Positions 31,321 through 44,092 of a DNA stretch of 64,000 nt are shown in pieces. Below the pieces are notes generated by a model, which worked only from the letters and a program-made list of their open reading frames with translations, did no database searches and was not told the DNA's origin. Within the stretch, counting starts at the first letter, position 1. The number at the start of each line of letters is the position of its first letter. Source of the DNA: Ustilago trichophora (lineage: Eukaryota; Basidiomycota; Ustilaginomycetes; Ustilaginales; Ustilaginaceae); the NCBI GenBank assembly GCA_900323505.1, contig OOIN01000013.1:846608-910607 (forward strand). The letters are read 5' to 3'. A program made the translations under genes and the position numbers.

Positions 31321-33025
31321 TTTTTCTTGCCTTTTTTGCCATGGACCTGAACGTTTTGGAACGCTGGAAGGACGCTTACTCTCAGTTTTTGATTCGCGGC
31401 AACTGTCCAATGGCTCGGTCACGAGTGTTGGGAATGCGCTGGCAGATGGGGCTAAATTGCCGCAACCAGACGAGTGGCGATGGCTCGCTTGGTGGCTTGC
31501 TTGCTCTGGAACAGGCACGAGCAGCACATTTGGTTGGTTGTACCACCTCTCGAACAAGCGTAAACTATGCCAAGAGTTGCAGTTGATGGTGACCCGCTGC
31601 TCAATGATACACGACACGCTAACTCTGCTGCGATCTGAAACCGAGTTGTCTCGTCTCTGCTCGGATGTTTGCCAAGAAGGTTGCGTTGCTGAGCGCGGGT
31701 TGAGAGTGACAGAGACGAAAGCGGTGCGAGCTTGCGACTTGCACTTGCGATGTGCGACAAGAGAGAGTCGAGCGGGCTCTTTGACAACGCTCGCCCACCG
31801 TGTACCTGCAACAGCACCAGACTGGGAGAGCTGTGATAGAATGGACGCTCTGCATCTCTAACCTTGGTATTCGCGTGATCCGATCAACCGGCACGACGTC
31901 GGCCCAGTCCCGTCGACGAAGAAAGGTGTGGGTGGGTCCACGGGTCCACTTACTGTGTGTACTGAAGTCAACGCGGACGGACAATCCAAAAGCCAAGCCA
32001 AAGCCAGCCAGGCTAATGAAAAGTGTACACTTTATTGCATACAGTAGCTAGAGCTGCACTTTTCCATTTCCAATTTTTTGTTGTCGAGAATGAATACCAG
32101 CCGAGAGGGCAAAAAGCAACCAAGACGCTTTCACTTACAGTATCCATTACTCTCCCGTTTTCTTTTCTACTGGGATTTCCAAAGCTCGAGCAGAATCGCG
32201 TCGAGCTCAAGTCAATTGCAGCGAATAGCCAAAAAAGTAACCCGTCGCCGTCCGGCACGTCTCAGTTCGAGATGTCTGATCGCGACCGGAACAGTGCACA
32301 CAAGGGTGAGTTTTCAGCGCGCCCGACACACACACACACACCAGACAGGAGGCCAGAGCCAACACACAATTCACATTCACACCGTTGCCAGCCCACTTTG
32401 GCTCAGCCTCAATTACACCAAATCACCACTACATCCTTGTCACCATCTCTCTTCTCCTCTACTTGCAGAGGACTCTCTCTCCTCTCCATATCACGGACCT
32501 TTTTCCTTGCCTGCCTCTCACATTCCTCCGACCACCGCACGGTTCAGTCGGTCCAATCACACACACACACACAACCCTACTGTACACACCCTTTCTTCCT
32601 TCACATCCTTCGGCTAGTCTCGGAACTCGCCCTCGCATCACCACTCCTATCGATCTCCACCCACATCGTGCTCCATCGGAGATCCGATCTTTCCCTTCAA
32701 GGCTGAGTCGTCGTCATCGTCATCATCACAAATCATCATCATCACTCCCACGATGCTATTGTAGCTCCACACCATCATATCACTGCATACCCCAACAACA
32801 ACACGCACATTGCAGCTCGTTTAAACTGCACGCAAGCCTCTTTTCTTCCTTCTCCCACTTTGCAACACCTCACATCCCGACCTCGTCAGTCGCATCGCCA
32901 CTTGGTCATTCCAGCATTCGCCCCCTCTACGTCACCTGACCCAGCATTGCCTTTGACAAGCACTGCCGCGAGCAAACTACATACATTCACAAACATCATC
33001 ATCGCCACCATTACGAAACCGCATT
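31321..33025. other. Upstream region of CHD1 with CT- and CA-rich leader
   Basis: About 1.7 kb. The first 700 bases hold nothing recognisable. From about 32060 the sequence is CT/CA-rich, with (CA)n runs near 32329-32342 and 32561-32574, like a long 5' UTR. A possible small exon starts at ATG 32271 (MSDRDRNSAHK) and ends at a GTGAG donor at 32306, with a CTTGCAG acceptor near 32468. It leads into a short Ser/His-rich frame that I could not extend or name. Confidence 0.4.
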
Positions 33026-33846
33026 ATGTCAGGTAAGTACCGTACTATGGTCATCGTCGTCATCGTCGTCATCGTCGCCGTCGCCGTCGCTGTCGATGAA
33101 CGTGTCCGGTAGAGGAGTCGCGCACCTCAAAGGTCGCTGCCCCATCCCACCTGTTTGCACCTCTCCACATAAGGCGTTCCCATCAAGCTGACCTCGACTT
33201 TTTGCCTGTCCCCATTGCTCACCAACAGCAACAGCCGACACCGTCCAGCGCCAAGCTGACTCGTCTTCATCGCCGTCTCGCGATGGCCCCTTCACCACTC
33301 TCAAAACTGACAAGGGCTCCAGCTCCCCATCGTCGCCCACCAAGTCGAATCACTCCGAACACCCCAAGCTCAGTCGTCCACGTCGCGACTCGTCCCCTTT
33401 GTCTGATGTGTCCCAAAATGGCGATTCGCGCACCCAAAAGAAGCATCAGCACGACGACGGCGATAACAATGACGAGGATAAGGATGAGGGTGAGGACCAA
33501 GATGAGGACGAGGACGAGGACGACAGCAAACCTACTCATCAGCAGCTCGACCGCCTCAAAGCAGCCTCGCCCGCCTCGTCCAGACACAGCACCTCCTCTC
33601 GATCTTCAGCCAAGCCAGACCGCAAGCATCTTCTCGAAGCCGAAAACGACCCAGACCTCTACGGCCTCAGAAGATCCGGCCGCGCCAGCAGAAAGTCTTA
33701 CACCGATCTCAATGACCAAGATGCCGACTCGGATGATGCCGATGCTTCCGTCTCATCTCGTCGTCGACATCTAGTCAAAGGTGGTCGCGCTTCGGTGCGC
33801 AGCTCGGTACAGGCCAGCGATGATGATGATGATGACGGCGCCGACA

Positions 33847-33879
<33 letters not shown>

Positions 33880-36800
33880 GCGATGATCCTCAAGATGACG
33901 AATTCGGCCCCGCCAAGTCCAAGAGGAAACGCAAGCAAAAGCGTTCTGCAGCTGCACGACTCTCCTCTGCAGACCTCGAGGCTTCTCGCGTCTCGAGCAG
34001 GAACGCCAGGCGCATCCCCAACTATACCGACGACTATGCCGACCTCGGCGACGACGATCCCTTTGAAGACGAAGCCGACGTTCAGGCACAGAGGCAAGCC
34101 GAGCAGGCCGGTGACATGGAGGAAGAAGACGTCATTGAAAGCATTGTCGGTCATGAGCGACACGAAGATCGTCTCGACGACAAGGAGGACATCCCGACAC
34201 AAAACTTGCGCTTCATCGTCAAGTGGAAAGGCTACTCGCACCTTCACGATACGCACGAGACGTACGACTTCCTCCGACGCTACCGCGGCTTCAAGCGAGT
34301 CGACAACTACATCAAGTCGGTCTTCCTCCGCGAAAAGGCACTCTTGTCGGACCCCAACGCCTCTCGTGAGGACATCGAGGCACTTCAAATCGAAAAAGAG
34401 AGGCAAGTCGAAATGATTGAGAGCTTCAAGACGGTCGACCGCATCATTGCCCAGCGCGACAACGACGCCAACAAGGAAATCCCATACCCACATCTCGCCT
34501 ACCTCGTCAAGTGGAAAGGGCTGCCTTATGCCGACTGCACGTGGGAAGCCGAGGAGGAGATCAAGGAGATCGCACAGGAGGCAATTGCTGCCTACCTTGA
34601 ACGCTCTGCTTCCATGACGGTTCCGTACCGCTCGCAAAACTTCTCTCAGGGCCGACCCAAGTACACGCGTATGACCGAGCAACCCGCCTACATAAGCGCA
34701 GGAACCCTCAAGGATTTCCAGATGACGGGTCTCAACTGGCTCGCCTACCTCTGGAGCAAGAACGAAAACGGCATCCTCGCCGACGAAATGGGTCTCGGCA
34801 AGACGGTCCAGACCGTTTCATTTCTTTCCTACCTCTTCCACTCGTGCTACCAGTACGGTCCTTTCCTCGTCGTTGTGCCGCTCTCAACACTACCCGCCTG
34901 GATGAACCAGTTTGACCACTGGGCACCGGACCTCAACGTCATTGCCTACATGGGTAACAGCGCCAGTCGAGAGATGATTCGCGAGTACGAGTTTGGCCCT
35001 CCCAAAAAGATGAAGTTCAACGTCCTCGTCACCACCTACGAGTTCATCTTGAAGGATCGTGCCGAGCTCGGTCAGATCAAGTGGCAGTATCTGGCTGTCG
35101 ACGAAGCGCATCGACTCAAGAACTCGGAAGCACAACTGTACGAGGCGCTCAACAGCTTCCACGCCGCTGGCAAGCTGCTCATCACGGGCACGCCGCTGCA
35201 GAACAACGTCAAGGAGCTGATTGCTCTGCTCCACTTCCTGCGACCCGATCAATTCGATCTGGATGTCGACTTTGACATCAACAGCGTCGATCAGACCGTT
35301 ATCAAGGAGCTCCACGAAAAGCTCGACAACGTCATGCTTCGGCGTCTCAAGAAGGACGTCATCAAGGAGCTTCCCACCAAGTCGGAAAAGATCCTTCGCG
35401 TCGAAATGTCTGCCATGCAGCAGCGCATGTACAAGGCTATCCTCACGCGAAACTATTCGCTTCTGAGCGGTGCGACCACGGCCCAATTCTCGTTGCTCAA
35501 CATTGCCATCGAGCTCAAAAAGGCGTCCAACCACCCATACCTCTTTGACGGCACCGAGCACATCTCGGATAATCGTGAGGAGACGCTCAAAGGACTTGTG
35601 ATGCACAGTGGAAAGATGGTTTTGCTCGACAAACTTCTGGCTCGACTCAAAGCGGATGGACATCGTGTGCTCATCTTCAGTCAGATGGTTCGTATGCTCG
35701 ACATTCTCTCCGACTACATGTCTCTCCGCGGCTACATCCACCAGAGGCTTGACGGCACCGTCTCTTCCGAGATCAGGAAGAAGGCGATCGAGCACTTCAA
35801 TGCCGAAGGGTCGCCCGACTTTGCATTCCTCCTCTCGACTCGTGCAGGTGGTCTCGGCATCAATCTCGAGACGGCCGACACGGTCATCATCTTTGACAGT
35901 GACTGGAATCCACAAAACGATCTGCAGGCCATGGCTCGAGCCCATCGTCTCAACTCCAAATTCCACGTCAGCGTCTTTCGCTTCCTCACCAAGGACACTG
36001 TCGAGGAAGATGTGCTGGAACGAGCCAAGCGCAAGATGGTGCTCGAGTACGCCATCATTCATCAGATGGACACTTCGGGAACCAACTTCGCGCCTAAGGC
36101 ATCTGCCAAGAACCAACAGCAGTTTAGCAAAGAGGAGCTCGGTGCGATTCTCAAGTTTGGTGCCCAAAACATGTTCAAGAGCGATAACGAAGATGGTCAG
36201 CAAAAGAAGCTGGACGAGATGGATCTCGACGACATCCTGTCCCACGCAGAGGCGCACGAGACGGAAGCAGACCCGACCGGAAGCTCGGCGGGTGGTCAGG
36301 AGTTCCTGAAGTCGTTTGCGCAGGTGCAAGACTTTAAAGCTGACGTCAGCTGGGATGACATTATTCCACTCGAAGAGCGACAGAAGGTTGAGGCCGAGGA
36401 GCGCAAGAAGGCTGTCGAGGAAGCTGCAGCTGCTGCCAGCTCCTCGCGACGACGAGCGGCTGCCCAGGTCGCTCCTGGCGCCTATGACAATGGCGAGGGA
36501 GACGATCGAGCCACTTCGCCTGGCGCCTCCAAGGACGCTGCCAACAAGCGTTCGCGGAAGACGGCAGCACAGCGCTCTGTCGAGATGAAGGAACGTGATC
36601 TGCGTGTTCTCATCCGTGGCATTCAACGATGGGGTGACATCCGCTACAAGACAGATCCGATCATCAAGGAGGGCAAATTGCAGGACAAGAACCGACAGGT
36701 GCTGTACCAGATCTCGGACGAGCTCGTCAAGACATGCGAGGATGCCGTGGCCGAGCACAACGCCTTTATGAAAGGCAAGCAGGAGCGTGGCGAAGAGATC

Positions 36801-38423
36801 TCTTCAGCCCTGCGTCAGAAGGCGGTGCTGGTGTCGTGCCGAGGCATCACCGGCATCAATGCTGAGACAGTGCTGATCCGACACTACGATCTGCGTCTGC
36901 TCGCCGAGACGCTCGACAATGTCGAGGAGCCGTTGCAGTGGAGAGTTCCTTCGGAGCACCTCAAGGCCACGCTCAATTGGGCTGGTGGCTGGGATGCCAA
37001 GGACGATGCAATGCTGTTGGTCGGAATCTGGAAGTACGGTTTTGGTGCATGGGAACAGATCGAAGCCGATCCTGATCTCAACATGGCGGGCAAGTTCTTC
37101 CTTGAAGAAGGTAAGAAGGCGAATCAGGAGCCTCATGCAGCCGAAAAGGACGCGCCTAAAAGCGGTACCTCGGGCCCGCCTCAGGGCAAGCCACGACCCA
37201 TCCCCAACGCCATCCACCTTGTTCGCCGTGGAGATTACCTGCTCAAGGTGCTGCGCGAGTATGATGACAACGCCAAAGCGTACCAGAAGAGTCTGGCGGA
37301 GGGCGGAAGCAAGGGCAGCAAAAAGGCACGCAAGAGCCCTTCCCCGACCAACTCGCCTGCGCCGACTGGTAAGTCGGGACGAGGTGGTGGCGGTGGCGGT
37401 GGTGGAGCAGCTGACAAGCGACGACCTGCACCCGCCTACTCATCCGACTCGTCGGACGAGAGCGAATACTCGAGCATGGACGAGGCCGAGTGCAAGGAGC
37501 TGATGCGACCTTGCAAGAAGCAGCTCAAGCGGCTTCGAGACGGCACCGATCATCTGGAACGCGACCAGAAAGTGTCTGTGCTCAAAGACTGCCTCTCTGC
37601 CATTGGCGGGCATATCGACCATCTGCTCGAGACCAAGTTTGCGAGCCTGTCGGCCAAGGAAAAGGATCGATGGTTCCACCACTTGTGGGCATTCTCTGCC
37701 TTTTTCTGGCCCAAAAAAGTCAAGCCTTCCAAGCTGCGTGCCATCTTCAACAAATTGGTGATGAATGGGCCGGCGACATCGACGCCAGCAGCAGCGTCAG
37801 CAGCGGCGGCGACATCGGCAGGTGTGGCGAGCGGTGGAGCTGGTTCGCCGACGGTAGGCGCACGAGTCAAATCGGAGCCAGCTACGGAAGGAGCGAGCGA
37901 GAACGGAAACAGTGCCACGCCTGCGTCTTCGACAACAGAGGTCAAGCGTAAAGCAAACCCGTTGCAGGATGCACCCATCCCCAAGAAGCCGCGCACTTCG
38001 ATGGAGCCGTCGTCGGGCGGACGAGGCTATGGCAATGGATACGGTGGTCCGCCTGCTGGCGCCAACCTGCCATACCCTCCGTCGTACTATCCCCCGCAGC
38101 AAGGAGGCTACGGAACTGGTGGACATCCGCCCCCTCCGCCGCCGCCTGCACATCACTATGGAGTTGGACGTGAGTCGCATCCCCATCCTACCCTGATCGG
38201 CGCGACTCGCCATACCGAGAAGGACGAGACCGAGAGTACCGAGATGGAAGGTACGCCTACCCGCCGCCACCTCCGCCCAGTGGAGCTGGAGGCTATGGGG
38301 GATATCAGTCGTCCTACCCTCCGCCTCCGCCTCCGCCACATGGATACGATTACCGCCGCTGAGCACAATCCAGCACGACCGGAAGCGCAAGCACAAACCC
38401 ATAATTCTGTATCGAAAATTTGA
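33026..38423 (+). CDS. CHD1: ATP-dependent chromatin remodeller CHD1
   Basis: A SNF2-family nucleosome-spacing enzyme. Exon 1 is seven bases (33026-33032, ATGTCAG), followed by an intron 33033-33228 with GTAAGT, CTGAC and CAACAG signals. The frame then runs uninterrupted. In order: an acidic N-terminus with the CHD1 mark [13 protein letters not shown], two chromodomains (about 34200-34600; [15 protein letters not shown] and [14 protein letters not shown]), a helicase with Walker A DEMGLGKT (34781-34804) and DEAH (about 35099), the C-terminal helicase lobe with [21 protein letters not shown]-type helices (about 36590-37110) and the CHD1 C-terminal helical domain (about 37480-37760). The last about 55 codons look frame-shifted. 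Near 38193 one extra base would switch to a Tyr/Pro/Gly/Arg-rich tail ending at TGA 38360-38362, which looks more natural than the tail to 38423. Confidence 0.95.
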
Positions 38424-38958
38424 TTTGTTCAACTCAAGAAGCCTGCGTGACTTTTGGATGATGTGTTTCATGAACTACCGACGCGCCCGTAGTACCGACG
38501 CGCGTCGATACGATTTTCAAAGTCTGATGGTAGCACTCGGCGGTGATGGCGACGAGCCATGTCTGTGATCACAGCAAGCTGAAACTCACATTGCAGGGTC
38601 ATGAGACAATACCATACACTTGGAACAAAAAAAAAAAACTACAGTGTGTTGCGCAAGGAGCTGGCATGAGGCACTTCGTTGTAACGTAATTACAGTCATA
38701 TCCTAAAAAAAGGAAAAATCCCCGGAGCCACAAGGTTAGTATTAATTCGACGTTGTGGATGTCGGAGATTTCCAGCAAATTTTGGCTGAGCAGCTGAGAT
38801 GCGTACGTGCGCGCCATTTCAAGGTCCGAGATCCGAGGTCTCGGGAGGAGACCCTTGAATTAGCATCACGTGGACTCAGAGGCCCGTGCAAAGCGGTTGC
38901 ACTCTTGCTTGTCGACCACCACCACAACCCCCAACCCCTACCATCCAACATTCGATAG
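38424..38958. other. Intergenic transition with a MITE-A end
   Basis: No gene is seen. The sequence TCATATCCTAAAAAAAGG at 38698-38715 and the bases after it match the terminal part of the MITE-A family found at 42.8-45.6 kb. Paired CCGACGCG motifs occur at 38480-38505. Confidence 0.5.
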
Positions 38959-39074
38959 CACAGCTACAGCTACAGCTACAGCTACAGCCACAACCGCAAC
39001 CATAGCCACAACCACAACCACAGCCACAACCACAACCATAACCGTAACCATAACCATAACCATAACCTCAACCG
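38959..39074. repeat. Degenerate hexamer array (TACAGC / CACAAC / CATAAC)
   Basis: About 19 consecutive six-base units of the form YAYARC, grading from TACAGC through CACAAC to CATAAC. The last units resemble the C-strand telomere unit CCTAAC with substitutions. It lies between core-genome genes and the accessory subtelomeric part. Confidence 0.75.
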
Positions 39075-39199
39075 CTCGCGTGTATAGTACTGTGCTGTAC
39101 ATCATCTTCGGACGGCGTTGAACGTCATAGAGCAGCTTCAGGAGCAGCTTCAGTTTGGTCGCATCCAATCGGCGTGGTCAAAAGGACTTGAACGCCAAA

Positions 39200-42100
39200 A
39201 TGTCGAACCAACAGTGCCACATTAGTGGGACTCTGCAGCCATTGGTCAAGTCTTTTTACTATTCCAACTGTGTCAAGACGCTGTTCTCACCTCTCGGCAT
39301 CATTGATGACAAGGCCACCGACAAGGAACGTATTTCCAGCGCCCAGCACATCATCGACGCACTGCACGAGCTATTCAGCAAGGTTCAACCAGCCGAATCT
39401 TGCCCGCATCTTGACCTCAAGAGCCCCGGTCCAACAGTCAAGGCGACACAATACACCGACTGTCCTTCCGCACACTTGTGGCGCCGCAACAGCCGGCCCC
39501 AGCCAAGCAAAACAGGCGCAGATCTGGTCAAGGCAGTCGACGACGACAAGTCTCTCTTCTCGGATGTACTGGCTACTCAAGGCCTGAACGACCGAGACAT
39601 ACTCATCAACATGACTCTTCGACTCATTCCTCTCGTACTCCATCACATTCCTGATGTTGACCTCAACCTCAAGATCAACCCTAGCTGGCAAGTTCGTGTC
39701 GACTTCAAGCGCCCCTTTTACGGCCAGGCAGTTGATTCCTTGATCACCTACACAAACGAATGCTACAAGTTCGCATCCAGGAATAACAACAAAATCTACG
39801 CCAAGACCTTTCCTATCCTGCAGTCCTCTGGCACTGGCAAAACCAAGCTTGCCGTCCAGCTCTCGGCCCAGCGCCCAGGCTTTCTTGTCTGTCTCCGAGA
39901 TCCAACCCAAAGAAAGAGCTCGGGCACTGTCTCATTTCCCCCTAACGATCAGAGCGCCTACGACTATTTCAGCCAGCTCCTTGACAATGACAACGTCGAG
40001 GTCTTTGGTGCGGATGCCGTTAAAAGCAGCGACGAGTTCAAGAATCTCCAACGACACGAACGCATCGCTGCATGGCTTGGCGCATATCTCAAGGTGCTCG
40101 CCGACGAAATCCAAAGCAGGATGCAACGCAGCGGCTGTTTCCCCACCAAAATCGGCACCAAAGCACATAGGGAAGAGCACAAGTCGCTTGAAGAATGCTG
40201 GAACAGCGTGGTCTACTCGCTAGCACTCGACATCCACGATGGCCCTGACTTCATCACCGACTATTCGTTCAAGAAAGGCGACCTCCTTCGCATCTCCGTT
40301 TGCAACAAGAGTAGTCTGACACCGAACGCTTCCAGCGCCGCCAAGCTTCCTGGCCAAGCCTTCGACGTTGCCTCTTCGTCATCGACTGGCCGCCCAGCAA
40401 CTTTGCCGTACCGCACCTCACTTCTCAACAAGATTGACGAGATTGCCAGAAGCCACTTTGATCCGAAAAAAGATGCACCAAAGGATGCGACTCAGGAATC
40501 CACAACAGGTGATTTGACGGAGCATGCCACTGGGCACCAGACAGGCAACGCAAGTGACGTGCCCAATGCATCTGCCAAAGATCAAGACCCGGTCCATCAC
40601 GCCCAATATGCATCTGCAAAGTATATCTGCCATAATCTCTGGCGTCTCGAAGCTCTTCTTCCCAAGTCGTTGCATCGAAAGCACTTCTTCTTTCTCTGCC
40701 TTGACGAGGTGGCGGGCTTCCAGGCGCTCCTGCCCATCTTCCGTCGCCTTTGGCAAGAGAGCAATCCGCAATTCACCTGGCTGTACTTTGTCGACACTGA
40801 CTCCAACATCGCACATCTTGCGGGCCAAGAAGCTGTAAAAGCATCTCTTCGACTTGACGACGCAGACACTGGCCACCTCCTTCTTCCACCCTTCATCTAT
40901 CTCCCTTTCGATGTTGCCTTTCTTCCCAGAAAGGACGACTACAAGCAACGGTTGCTGGATGGGCGCCTCACGCACGATCATCTCGTCGACCTAATCCGGC
41001 TATTCGGCCGTCCGCTGTGGTCGACGGGCCTCTACAGTGATCTTTGGAAACCCGATCTCAGCCCGAGCCTGTACCGCCCGAATCTGCGCAACATTTTGCT
41101 CAAGTTGCTGCCTGAACGCATCAACGACTCGGAAAAGTGGCCGGAACCGGCCGCATATAACCACCATGCCTGTGTATTTTCCCTTCTGGGACAACGTCTG
41201 CCACTCTTCTTTGTTGGCCACCAAAACACCCGCATCTCGACCACTTTGCCTGAGCGCCAGCCCAACGCCAGTCGCAACCGTTTCGAGACGAGCCGCAGTA
41301 CTCAACAAGACCTCGTCTCGCATCATCTGCGTATTGTCAGCGAGTTATACAACACGGACTTTTTCCAAACATCTAGCCCCTCGGAACCTGCGCTAGCCCT
41401 GGCCGCCGCCTCGCTCTTTTGAGGCGACTCTGTCGATGCCGTTGAAAAGTGCATCGAAAGGTGGAGCACGGCGATTCAAGTGCTTGCAGACACGCACCGC
41501 AGCGCTGGCATCATGTTGGGAGAAGAGGGCGAAGAATGCGTACGACTGCTGTGTAGCCTAGCTGCCGATCTGGTCGCGGCCGCCGCTGTAGAGTCGACCC
41601 TCCAAGAGTCCACCCAAAAGACGCTGTTTGGCAAGCAACTCGACATCTTCGTTGCGCAGAGCAAGTACATCTGTCTGAAGGACTGGCTCGAGTGCCTCGT
41701 TGGACCGCAAAGCCTGAGGCAAGATCTGTGCTCCTGGTCGGCAGAGTACTACATCAACTTCACGCATTGGATGAGATTGAGAGGCACTCTCCAGCCGGGT
41801 CACCTGGATCCAATGTTGCTAGCCGAGCACTGGATGCGACAAGCTGCCTTTTACGGCCAGCTGGGACAGCCGCAATGGGACCTCGTCATACCGATTTACC
41901 ACTCGCCTGGCCGTGCGCCACGCGGCGACGAGCCCATCGATCCTAATTGATTTTCTTACGTGGCGCTGCAGGTCAAGAATCGGAACGGCGAAGGCCAGGT
42001 TACCAAATTCTTTGGACCTTGTCACTGGCTACGCACCAGTTCCATCGACGACGAAACCATACCATCCTCCCAAATGACCACGCAGGCAACCTGCCTTGAA

Positions 42101-42658
42101 ATCTTTCTCGACTTGCGCGCCCCTGCAGAGGTCACATACGAGGACCTGGGGATCAAAGAGGGCAATGTCAGGACGTTGCCACAAATGATCAAACCTCTAC
42201 CACCCGCATCAACCTGCTCAGCCAAGACGCCGTCGGCAGCAGCCAAACAGACTGATGACGAGATTGTCTCAGATGACCCGCCGGCGGGTTCAGGCTCTGT
42301 CGACGATATGGACCTAGACAAATCGGCTGAAAGAAGTCAAGCCATGCCACCAGCCAGCGACGCGGTTCGCCCGGATTGTGCCCACCATTTGTTGGTCCAA
42401 GGTTCCAACGCCTCTGTGTTTCCGCTGCTCAAGCGTCTCACCAAAAACGCCCGCAACGATCTTTGGAACCTGTTCGGCTTTGACGAGTTCAGCAACGAGA
42501 CCCGCCTGAGAACCTTGTATGCTGCCGTCAAGCGCAACCCCTTGATCATGGCGACCCACCGCATCCAGCACATTGATGGCCCTAGCTACCTTGCCGAGCT
42601 TAAGCCCACCATTCATTGTGTCTTTGCGCACAAGAAACGTTCGGTAGGTCAAGGCTAG
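39200..42658 (+). pseudogene. Large P-loop NTPase-like protein family member with two in-frame TGA codons
   Basis: One frame of about 1,150 codons with no frameshift, closed twice by TGA at 41420-41422 and 41948-41950. The start at 39200 (MSNQQCHISG) was chosen over an in-frame ATG at 39155. A Walker A-like motif QSSGTGKTK lies at 39821-39847 and a Walker B-like FFFLCLDEVAG at about 40687-40719, with about 290 residues between. The rest has no motif I can name. The layout resembles the expanded fungal P-loop proteins, some annotated as crinkler-like, that crowd subtelomeres; this is a weak resemblance. Both stops are consistent with CGA to TGA. It may be a pseudogene, or three separate frames could still be expressed in part. 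Confidence 0.6.
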
Positions 42659-42680
42659 CTTCCCAATCTGATCGAGCCAA

Positions 42681-42682
<2 letters not shown>

Positions 42683-42752
<70 letters not shown>
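42683..42752 (+). repeat. (CT)35 microsatellite
   Basis: A perfect CT dinucleotide run of about 70 bases directly after the end of the P-loop frame. Confidence 0.95.
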
Positions 42753-42755
<3 letters not shown>

Positions 42756-42848
42756 ATGGCTGCTGCAAACTCTTGTCCCATTATTTGCACAATTGCTAGC
42801 TTGTGAGTCTTTTCCGCCGAGTCGCGCCGATCTGTTGATGCCATTCAA

Positions 42849-43000
42849 ATTGTGAAAAAAGTAAAAAAACCGTCACAAAGCCACCCGTGAAGCCACCCCA
42901 GGTGGGTTCAGTAGCCACCTAGGGTGGCTTCACAGAAAGCCAACTGATCGGGGGTGGCTTCAAGGGTGGCTTCGTGACGGTTTTTTACTTTTTTCACAAT
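42849..43000. mobile_element. MITE-A copy 1 (152 bp, near-perfect terminal inverted repeats)
   Basis: It begins ATTGTGAAAAAAGTAAAAAA and ends with the reverse complement. The interior is built from GAAGCCACCC/GGGTGGCTTC blocks, so most of the element can fold back on itself. It has no coding capacity. Confidence 0.85.
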
Positions 43001-43148
43001 GTGATTGTGATTCCCACCTCATCTAAAAGCCGTGCTTTTTCCTGGGCTTGAGAGCTATCAAGTTGCTCTTGTCTAGAGTAACGTAATCATGAATTACAGT
43101 AGTTCCGACGCATGTGTACTTCCGACGCGTTTTTGAGTATGAAATTAA

Positions 43149-43339
43149 ATCACATCGTAAAAAAAGGAAAAATCCGTCATGAAGCCACCATCTAAGGCAC
43201 CCCCAATTGGCTGGCTTCCTGCAAAGCCACCCCGGGTGGGTTCGGTAGCCACCTAGGGTGGCTTCACAGAAAGCCAGCTGATCGGGGGCGGCTTCAAGGG
43301 TGGCTTCGTGACGGATTTTTCCTTTTTTCACGATGTGAA
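43149..43339. mobile_element. MITE-A copy 2 (191 bp)
   Basis: Ends are ATCACATCGTAAAAAAAGG and its inverted match CCTTTTTTCACGATGTGAA. The same GCCACCC/GGGTGGC interior as copy 1 is present, including the shared block AGGGTGGCTTCACAGAAAGC. A further right-end fragment follows at about 43350-43392. Confidence 0.85.
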
Positions 43340-43583
43340 TCTGATGGTAGTGGGTGGCTTCGCGACGGTTTTTCCTTTTTTTACGATGTGATTTGCCACT
43401 CTGGGTGGCATCAGGGGTGGCTTTGCTGTCGTAATTTCATGTGGCATCAGGGGTGGCTTTGCTGTCGTAATTTCATGTTCTTCAGGATATGAGTGGTTAG
43501 GTGAAACACGCGCATGTGTGCATGTGACTGAATGATTGTATAGGTGGATCCCGGGGGGTACTCCCTGTTTTTCTAATTTCTTT

Positions 43584-43727
43584 CACATTGTGAAAAAAGG
43601 GAAAATCCATCACAAAACCACCGTGAAAGCCACCCCAATTGGCTGGCTTTCTAGGTGGCTACCAAACCCACCCGTGGTGGCTTCCAGGGTGGCTTCATGA
43701 CAGATTTTTCCTCTTTTTACGATGTGT
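43584..43727. mobile_element. MITE-A copy 3 (about 144 bp)
   Basis: The ends CACATTGTGAAAAAAGG and CCTCTTTTTACGATGTG pair as imperfect inverted repeats around GCCACCC/GGGTGGC blocks. A degenerate half copy follows at about 43735-43812. Confidence 0.8.
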
Positions 43728-43904
43728 TTGGATGGCTCCCCCTGAACACCCACCCGGGGTGGTTGCTAGGGTGGTACCGGAACCCAACTTTTCCTTTAGT
43801 CTACGATATGACTTTGTGCATTTTTTCTAGGATTTCAATGTTGTTTGACCGGTCAGACAAATTTTGTGCCGTGGTAGCTCAAGCGCAAAATGGCCCTCGC
43901 ATTA

Positions 43905-44070
43905 TCGGGAGTCATTAGTGGCCCATAACAGAGTCAGGCCCATCAAGGGATCACAAATACAATTTTTCCGCAAAGTAATCAAAAATTTTCAAGTAGGAAT
44001 ACAAAAGCATGCATATCTTGTATTCATAAATCATTGCTGATTCTTTGACTGTTCTGGGCCACTCCCGTTA
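43905..44070. mobile_element. MITE-B copy 1 (about 166 bp, degenerate)
   Basis: The inverted ends carry GTGGCCCATAACAGAGTCAGG on the left and GGGCCACTCCCGTTA on the right. The AT-rich centre contains ATACAA and TTGTAT boxes in inverted orientation. It is noncoding. Confidence 0.7.
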
Positions 44071-44092
44071 CTCTTTTTCTTTTTTTGGCGAT

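Noticed and set aside
31321..32020. Small genes on either strand after tRNA-Val
   Set aside because: Several 100-130 codon frames overlap on both strands without motif, codon bias or splice signals, so none could be supported.
42600..42848. Glu/Arg-repeat protein on the minus strand
   Set aside because: It is a translation of the (CT)35 microsatellite.
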